Shown: piece by piece, positions 14,801 through 23,800 of the stretch
How positions within the stretch are numbered: the first letter of the stretch is position 1
How the letters are laid out: each line of letters begins with the position of its first letter
Translations under genes and position numbers: made by a program
Notes under the pieces: generated by a model
Database searches by the model: none
Told to the model about the DNA's origin: nothing
The model's input: the letters and a program-made list of their open reading frames with translations, nothing else
From: Symbiodinium natans
Lineage: Eukaryota > Sar > Dinophyceae > Suessiales > Symbiodiniaceae
Length of the DNA stretch: 64,000 nucleotides
Direction: 5' to 3'
NCBI GenBank assembly: GCA_905221605.1
Contig: CAJNDS010000134.1
Span: 1 to 64,000, forward strand

Positions 14801-17800
14801 TAATTCGTGCATTAAATACGTGAAAAAGGGAACGAAGTGCGAAGATGACAACCACAAAGTCCCTTGAAATGAAGTCTTTTCTTGAGTTCTTCTTTTGAGA
14901 GTGAGTCCGTGAACTGGGTGATGAATCCAAGAACTGAGTCACAGGTCCAGGTTGAGTCTGAGGATTCTGAGGTTCAATTTGGTCTCTTTATGGGGTCTCA
15001 AGGTGTGATGGGTGCTGCGGTTGGACTGGTCTCTAAGCCGGCGGTCAACATCCTATTCAAAGACGTGTCCAACAACAGGATTTCACAGGAGCTAGAACTG
15101 GGTGAGAGAGGTGACAGGGGTTTTAGTACTAATTCCCAAAGCATCCCACCTGTCAGTCTTGCCCATGAATCCTTAACCACTAGGAAGTCCTGTGCCCAAC
15201 CGCCACGAATCCACTAACTGCGAATCGCCACTCCCACCGGCTCCTACGAACCTCGCCCTCCGCTCTCAGAAATGGTCAGAGCAACGCGTGAGTCAGCGGG
15301 CCTGCAGCTTCCCGAGCAGTGCACTCGTGGATGTGCCAACCTCGGAAGTGGCCAACAGAACTCGAAACACAAAGCCTCTCCCCCATCTCCAGCCCAAAAC
15401 CGTCATGACAGAGTCATAGCCCATCTCTCATCATCTCTCCCCGGTTCTGTCCGGTTCTATCCGGCTGCTCTCCGGGTCCGGTTCTCCCCGGCTCGCCTCG
15501 GAAGCTACAGTCCCGCAGGAAGACTTCCGTGCCGTCACACACGAGGCTGTCGGCCAGGATCTCAGACTCGGCAAGCGCCGCAACCGCCTCGTCCAGCGAA
15601 GGGTCGGAGGCGGGGTCCCTGAACAAGGCTCGGCCGCCTGCCATGCCAAGATTCCGGCAAACCACCTGCGCTGATCTGTTCGTCTGCTCTCTGTAGCACT
15701 GTAGCATGAAAGCAGTGAAGTTCCCGAAAGCATGGCGGAGGGTTTCAGTGGAGGTGGTCTTCGGGAAGAGTCTTCGTTAATGGATGTCGTGATGGGATGC
15801 CGTGATGGATGATGCCTGGATGTTTGGCGTGATGGATTTCGTGGACTTCTCCTGAAAATTAGCATGTGTTAAAGCACTGGGTAGGGTTAGCGGGACCCGC
15901 CGCACCTGCTTAAAGAGCGCGCTGGCGCGCGGGAGGCGCTCGCATTCTCGTCTGCGAACGACAACCCTCTGCGTGTTCGCAAGGTGTCGGGACCCGCCGC
16001 GTGGGACGCGCTCGCATTTTCGTCCGCGAACGAACCCTCTGCGTGTCCGCGGGGCGTCGCGGCGCTGGCAAGTGGGAGGTGTTCACATAATTATAACGTC
16101 CGCGAACGACAACCCTCTGCGTGTTCTGGCCGTGTCGCAGCACTGGCGCATGGAAGGCGTTCGCATTTTCGTCCGCGAACGACAACCCTCTCGTGTCCTG
16201 GGGCGTGTCGCGGCGCTGGCTCGTGGGAGGCATTCGCACTTTCGTCCGACAACCCTCTGCGTGTCCGCGGGGTGTCGCGTCGCTGGCGTGTGGGAGGTGA
16301 GAGGCATTGGGAGGCGTTCGCATTTTCGTCCGCGAACGACAACCCTCTCGTCGTGTTCTGGGGCGTGTCGCGGCGCTGGCGCCTGGGAGGCGTTTGCATT
16401 TCGTTCGCGAACGACAACCCTCTCGCCTCTCGTGCTCGTGTCCTGGGGCGAATCGTGGCGCTGGCACGTGGGAGGTCTTCACATATAACGTCCACGAATG
16501 ACAACCCCTGCGTGTTCTGGGCATGTCAGCATGTCGCACGGGAGGCGCTCGGTCTTTCGTCCGCGAACGACAACCCTCTCGTGTCCTGGGGCGTGTCGCG
16601 GCGCTGGCGCCTGGGGAACGTTCGCATTTTCGTCCGCGAACGACAATTAACCCTCTCTGCGTGTCCGCGGGGGTGTCGTGGCGCTGGCACATGGGACGCG
16701 TTCGCATTTTCGCCCGGGAACGACAACCCTCTGCGAGTTTCTGGGCGTGTCATGTCGCGGCGCTGGCACGTGGGAAGCGTTCGCACTTTCGTCCGCGAGC
16801 GACAACCCTCTGCGTGTTCTGGGCGTGTCGCAGTGCTGGCGCGTGGAAAGCGGGGCTTTGATGTGAGCTGCCGAGTGCGACACCCCTCCCAAAAACCATA
16901 CGTGCTCACAAGCTTACCTTCACTTCGCAAGGGTTCCTGACGATGGTCGTGGCTCGGTTCGGAATCACGTCTAGACCGTCTAGGCCTAGAAGAGCTACAG
17001 ACAGAAACCCTAGAAATCGTAAAGCCTGACTGAGGTTGCCGGCGTATTGACGCTGTCATGGGAGGGTCACTTTCAACGGCAGTGACGGCACCTTGCTGTA
17101 CGTCGTTGCCCAAGAGTTCTTGTTTTGGATATGAGGTGACCCATCACAGACCGAGGACGGAGGCTGCTCGCTCGGAAGAACTTGCTCGGAAGGGCTCGGC
17201 ACCGACGACACTCCTTGCTGTGCTTGCACAAAGCTTCCCCGGAAATAACAGCATGCGCCTGACAAACAACCGTCGTCGAGTTGGCTTACGCTTGCACTTC
17301 CTCGGGTGTCAGCGCATGCTGCACATGACATGATTGCGGGAATGATTTTTGATTTTCTCCGCGAAGTTGTATCCACGAAAGCGTGGCGAAGGATTTTCAG
17401 CGGAGGTGGTCTTCGGGAAGGCTCTTCGTTATCGTTGATGCATGGATGGATGTCGTGATGGCTGATGCATGAACGGATGACGTGATGGATTTCCTCATTA
17501 TCAAGCATTACATTAGATAGGTCTTGCGGCTTTAAAACGGTTTAGGAACAACCGTTCTCTAGTGATGTTTTTTGATCTGTTCATCTGCTCACTGTGGCAT
17601 GAAAACGATGACGTGGTGTTTTTGTTTTCCTGTTCGTTTGCTGTCCTAGCATGAAGGCAACGAAGCACCCTTGCTAGTTTCAGGCCACCTGCGCTGTGGC
17701 ATCCGTGAAGCCGTCGTCGCAGACCAGCCCAAAAGAGCCATTGTGCTGCAGCAGCAACCAGCCCTCGCTTGAGCCTTCGCCCATACTGCCTATACCCATA

Positions 17801-20800
17801 CCCTCAAGGCCAGCACCTAGCTTTTCTGTTTCAAAGATCTCGGTGGGCATGAGGGCTGATCCCATGTCGCGCGGATCACCACCGACGTTCTCGGTGTGCC
17901 CAAGGCCAAGCTGTCCGTTGCTGTTGTGGCCCCAACAGCGTGCGCTGTCATCTTCCAGCCGCACGCAGGTCACTTGGGCGCCCCCCATGACCTGACCACA
18001 AGCGGTCGCCGAATGTCGCAGAGAGCTAGAACAAGTAGAGCTAACAAGTTAAGCTCCCAGAAACGGCAGGCCGCGAAAAAAATAATAATAATAATAAAAC
18101 ATCTTTTGGGAATCTCGCTAGCAATTCGTCGAAGCTGAATGCACCTCGCGTACTCTGAGATTGTTCAGCTCGACGGGGTGCAAGGCATCGCCCATGTGTT
18201 CCGGCTGATTGCCCAGGAGTTCCACACCAGTTCCCACTCCGAGCCTCAAGTCACCAGGCATGCAGAGGTCTCTGCGCAGCAAAGAAAACTGCACTGAGGC
18301 TCACTCAGGTCATGGCTCTCCATTTAAATTTCGTCCCCAGCACTTCAGAGTCTCATCTTGCAGGATGGCACAGGTGTGCCATCCACCAGCTGCCACCTTC
18401 ATGACGGACACGCCGCTGCCCAGCAGAGTCTTCGGGAGGTTTGGGTCCACCAAAGGCTGTACAGAGTCGGTGCTACCGTGGCCCAGCTGGCCCCACCCGT
18501 TCTCCCCCCAGCACTTCAAGGACTCATCCGCCAGCACCTGCAGCTTCCAGTAGATGTTGCACTTGCTCGAACAAACAAGCTCAGGCTTAAGGCGCAGGCT
18601 GCAGGATGCTTCAGGATGCTTCAGGATGCGGCGGGATGGTACTGGCAGGGCTGGGATGGTGCATGCAAGCGTCTGCGCAGGTGTGGTAACTGCCTGCAGA
18701 GATCTGCAGAACTTCGAGGCCCAACTCCAAAAAGGGCAACTGGTCGCCCATTTCGTTGGGCGAGTTCCCCACACCGGCACTAAACCTGCTTGAGAAGTTC
18801 AGGCCGACGGCGGGGCCCATTCCCCAGCACTTGACCTTGCCTTGGCTTGACAATGCGCAAGTGTGCCGGTGCCCTGAAACGACTTGCACAGCGCGGAAGT
18901 CGGTGCCGAGGTCGACGAAGGGGAGCCGATCGCCCATGTGGTTTGAGTCAGCACCGCGATCCATCCTTAGCGGCTTAGCGTTGAGCCGGCAGGACTCAGG
19001 GTCCAAGGGATGTCAAGCACAGAGTGCCCCGTCTGTACCTGCACCTTCACAACTGAGCCACGCACGTATCGCCCAAGCCCAGGGCGTATCCGCGTCCCCA
19101 GCACTTCACAGCGCCACCGCGCAGCAGCACGCAGACCTGAAAAAGACTGGCGAAGACCTCGAGCGCAAAGGCTCCCGTCCCCAAATCCACCGTGGGCAGA
19201 TGCATTCCCATCTCCATGGGCTCGTCACCAATGTTCTGTCCTGAGCCGTCCCCCAGCAGGCCCCTGTAGTTGCCTCCCCAGCAGCTCACTGCTCGGCCGG
19301 CTCCGCCATCGAGAACAGCACAACAGAAAGGGCCGCCACAACCCACACTCACTGGCTGCTTGCCACCCAGATCCACGAAGGGAAGGTTGGCGCCCATCTC
19401 CCCAGGGCCGTCGCCGATCCTGTCGGTGTTGCCGTAGCCATTTTTGCCATTATTGCCATTTCCCCAGCACTTCAGAGACTTCACGCCACGCGTGAAGACG
19501 ACGGCACAGTTCTGATCCCATCCTCGATGCAGTGAGAAGGGAACCGGAGGCATTGGACCTGCGGATGGTCTTTGAAGTCTCTCTCTTTTTCGCATGTCGA
19601 AGTCCTGCCTAATTTGCCTTTTGCCACATCCCTGCATCGTCCTACACCCTACTGTAGAGACTTGTTCCAGGCTTTGGCGTGCATGAGTCAAGCATGAACG
19701 CTCCCCCTGAACGAGAGAGCAGCATACGCTTTTGCATGCTATTGCATTTTCAGCATGAAAATTTGAGACGCGGTCGTAATTATTTGCGAAGGGGGTTTGA
19801 TGTAGAAGATCGTGGAAGCGAAAGGCTTCGAACATAGGGCAGAGGGGACTGAAAGGCTTTGGCAACTTTCCTTATCCGTCAGGCGCCTGAACCTGCGGGC
19901 ACCCAAACGACCACCGAGTCCAAGGCATGCACTCCAGGTTCCCATTCTTGCGAGGCGCTCACGAACCGCAGCATCTCCGTGCCCGCAGGCAGGGTGACCT
20001 TTGCTTGCAGCCAGGCGGTGCCTTGAGAACCACTCATTGACCAGATCTGTGACCAATGGCCTCGATGGAGGCACTGCAACTCCATGCGAATTATCGCACT
20101 ACCCGACATGCGATAAGCAAACCCCAAGTAGAACTCGCTGGCGGCCGCAGGGAACATGGGACTCTCAAGGACGGCCTGTGAGGGCGAACATGCGACAACT
20201 ACCGCAAGCTCTCCCCATCATTCGCAAGCTTTGGCACAGCAGAAAGCTACCTCCCATCTATAAGAGCGATTTGCACACCGCCAAAAAAACCGCCTTGCTT
20301 GCTAGCCCTGCCTGTGGAGCCACATCGCCACTCATTCCTACCTGCAGAGTCGGATCGCCGTCAGCTTGGCCGGTAGCCATGTAAGAGTCGCTGCGGAAGC
20401 CTGCGTCGGGGCCCTGCAAAAAAAAATGCGGCCCACCGAACTGCAGCCACATACCAGTTCTTGAGAGCCACCCGCAAGGATCGACTTCGAAGCTGCAGGT
20501 CAGATTTGCGAAGCTGGACACAACATTTGCAACGGAGATCGCACCAACTTTCGCCTTTTCCCATGTAGAAAGGCTGGCCAGGAGCCGAAGGCCAACAGTG
20601 CCTTCGGGCACTCGGATGGCGGCAACCTTCCAAGCCTCGCCAGTGTCTCCGCTCTCCGAAAACAAGGTCGACCAGCCAGCGAACTCTGTCTTGTGCTCCA
20701 CCTCCAAGGACACTGAGCTCGATCCAGTCATCATGTAGGAAACGACCACTCCCTTCTCTGCGGTGACAGTCAACATAGGGGTCTCGATGATGAAAACTTG

Positions 20801-23800
20801 GCCGTCGGAGGCGTTGCCTTCAGCCTCCAACCACCCATCGGCGGACTGGCCACTGGCACCCTGCCAGCTGGCATTGCCAGTGTTGAGCCATCTGCACGTG
20901 TCCAATGCAAAATCGCAGGCGAGGTGTTCTATGCCCAGAACAGGTAGGCCGAAACCAACATCGAGACCGTCCAGAGCCATGTCGCTTCTGAATCCACTGC
21001 CCGTGACACCCACGAACCGCAGCATCTCTGCATCCTGCGGAATGACAACGTACTCGAGTTCCCAGCGCTCAGCTCGATCACCTGCTCGCAGCCAAAGCGT
21101 TGTCCAGCGGCTGCTTCCCAAAGACTCTAACCGCAAGCTTCCCATGTGTTCGCCGAACATGCTGTAAACAAAGCGAAGATGCCTCGTCGTATTGCTGCGC
21201 TCAAGCATCGGAGATGTCATCATAAAGTCCTGCAGGGGTCAAAGGATCCAAGCTGTCCTGGCTCTCGCGTAGTTTGTGTTGAGAAATGTTGCGACATTAG
21301 AAGCAGAATGTGTGGGCGAAAACTGGTGTGATGCAGATGCGCTGAAGGTGTAAGTGACCACGCATGGGATTTCCCGGAGGAATATAAGGCCCGGACTTTG
21401 GATACTAAGGACAGCCCTGGGCACACCGGCCACTCACCGGCCCTCTCACATGCCCAACCCCAGAATATCCCCAAAGAGTTTTGGAAGGGTCCCCAGAATG
21501 CCCAAAAGATCCCAAAAGCCCATGCATAGCGCTCCCAGCCCCAGAGTTCTCAGGACTGCACCCAACAGAATCCCAGAGAGTCCCTGGTGCCCCAAGTCCC
21601 TGGAGGAGTGCCCAACCCCAGAGCGAGCTCGCGAATTCATTGCGAGGTATTTTTTTTGGCAGAGAAACCCTAAACCCTAAACCCTAAACCCTAAACCCTT
21701 GCAGAACGTCGCGGCCAACCCGGGATCTGCTCCAAGTCCGAGCTGCCCATTCCTCGCCTGTTGCTCTTTTAAGTTCTTGCAAAGAAAGCCCTTTTTTTCT
21801 TTTCACATCTCGTGTCAACAAACAAGAGCTGGATGCACTGCTTCGGGCAGTACGCGCCAGAGGAACCATGAAACGCTTCATGTGCACACCTCTACGCTGG
21901 CACGATTGTGGGTCGCTACCCCATTCGCCGATGTTCGCCGCACGTCGCTAGTACCCCTTCAAAAAGACGTCCGTCGCCTGGCAAGACCCTATCAACACTT
22001 GATTCCTCTCAGTTCTAGGCCCGGCCATGCATGTGAATTGTATGCGCGCACATAATTCCAGCGAGCAACATCCGACAATCCCTGCCTTGTTCAAAGCGCG
22101 AGTAGCTTCCGTGTAAATGTACCGGTTCCCCTCGAAAGCCCCTTCTGGTGGCCCAGTTGAACTTGATGCGGTTGGGCCCCGCTGGGCGCGCCACTGGTTC
22201 TCAAAACCACGAGACCACCCACAGAAGTCAACCTCGAAGGTGCAACCAATGCTGTCCCAATCGGCTCTTTCCACAGCCAAAATCGAATCCACTTTGACCA
22301 CAGCCCCAACGCCAGCACTGGCCAGAAGCCGAAGGCCAACAGTGCCTTCGGGCACTCGGATGGCGGCACCCTTCCAAGCCTCGCCAGTGTCTCCGCTCTC
22401 CGAAAACAAGGTCGACCAGCCAGCGAACTCTGTCTTGTGCTCCACCTCCAAGGACACTGAGCTCGATCCAGTCATCATGTAAGAAAAGACCACAGCCTTC
22501 TCTGCGGTGGTGGCATTCAACATAGGGGTCTCGATGATGAAAAGCTGGCCGTCGGAGGCGTTGCCTTCAGCCTCCAACCATGCATCGACGGACTGGCCAC
22601 TGGCACGCTGCCAGCTGGCATTGCCTGTGTTGAGCCATCTGCACGTGTCCAATGCAAAACCACAGGCGATGTTTTCGAGGTCCAGAACGGGTACGCCGAC
22701 AGCAACACCGATGGCGTCCAGAGCGATGTCGCTTTCCCTTGTGTTGCTTGGAGGTTCATGGTACTTAGTAACTAATTATAACTGTACTTATAACCCACCT
22801 CATAAGCCACTTAAGTGCCCCAATAGGGTTCTAAGTACAGGTATAAGTACAGTTATAATTGGTTACTAAGTGCCATGAACCTCCCAGTGCCCGTGACGCC
22901 CACGAACCGCAGCATCTCTGCATCCTGCGGAATGACAACGTAGTCGGGCTCCCAGCGCGGAACTCGATTACCTGCTCGCAGCCAAAGCGTTGTCCAGCGG
23001 CTGCTTCCCAAAGACTCTAACCGCAAGCTTCCCATGCCTCCGCCAAACATGTTGTAAACAAAGCGAAGATGCCTCGTCACGTTGCTGCGCTCACACATCG
23101 GAGATGTCAGGGAAAAGGCCTGCAATCGGATGGGGTGCAGTGCTTTGTTAACAAATTTCAAACAGTTTGTTACGTCAAAGGATCCAAGCTGTCCTGGCTC
23201 CCGTGCAGTTTGTGCTGAGAATCAAGAAGCAGATCAGCACTACCACTGATCATGTGTGTGGAATGTGTGCCCACCTGCAGGGCAAAAACTGGTGAAGTCA
23301 AGTGGAACAACGCCCGGCAAAGCCCTGCCTTGTTGTAAGTGCTATCAGCTTCCGTGTAAATGTACCAGTCCCCCTCGAAAGCCCCTTCTGGAGGCCCAGT
23401 GAAACTTGTTGCGGTTGGGCCCCGCTGGGCGCGCCACTGGTTCTCAAAACTACGGGACCACCCACAGAAGTCAACCTCGAAGGTGCAACCAATGCTTTCC
23501 CAATCGGCTCTTTCCACAGCCAAAATCGAATCCACTTTGACCACGGCGCCAACGCCAGCACTGGCCAGAAGCCGAAGGCCAACAGTGCCTTCGGGCACTC
23601 GGATGGCGGCACCCTTCCAAGCCTCGCCAGTGTCTCCGCTCTCCGAAAACAAGGTCGACCAGCCAGCGAACTCTGTCTTGTGCTCCACCTCCAAGGACAC
23701 TGAGCTCGATCCAGTCATCATGTAAGAAAAGACCACAGCCTTCTCTGCGGTGGTGGCATTCAACATAGGGGTCTCGATGATGAAAAGCTGGCCGTCGGAG

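Noticed and set aside
15910-16940. Overlapping ORFs of 265-318 codons with repeated Arg/Pro or Ser/Arg motifs
   Set aside because: Generated by the ~80-bp minisatellite in the SRCR intron.
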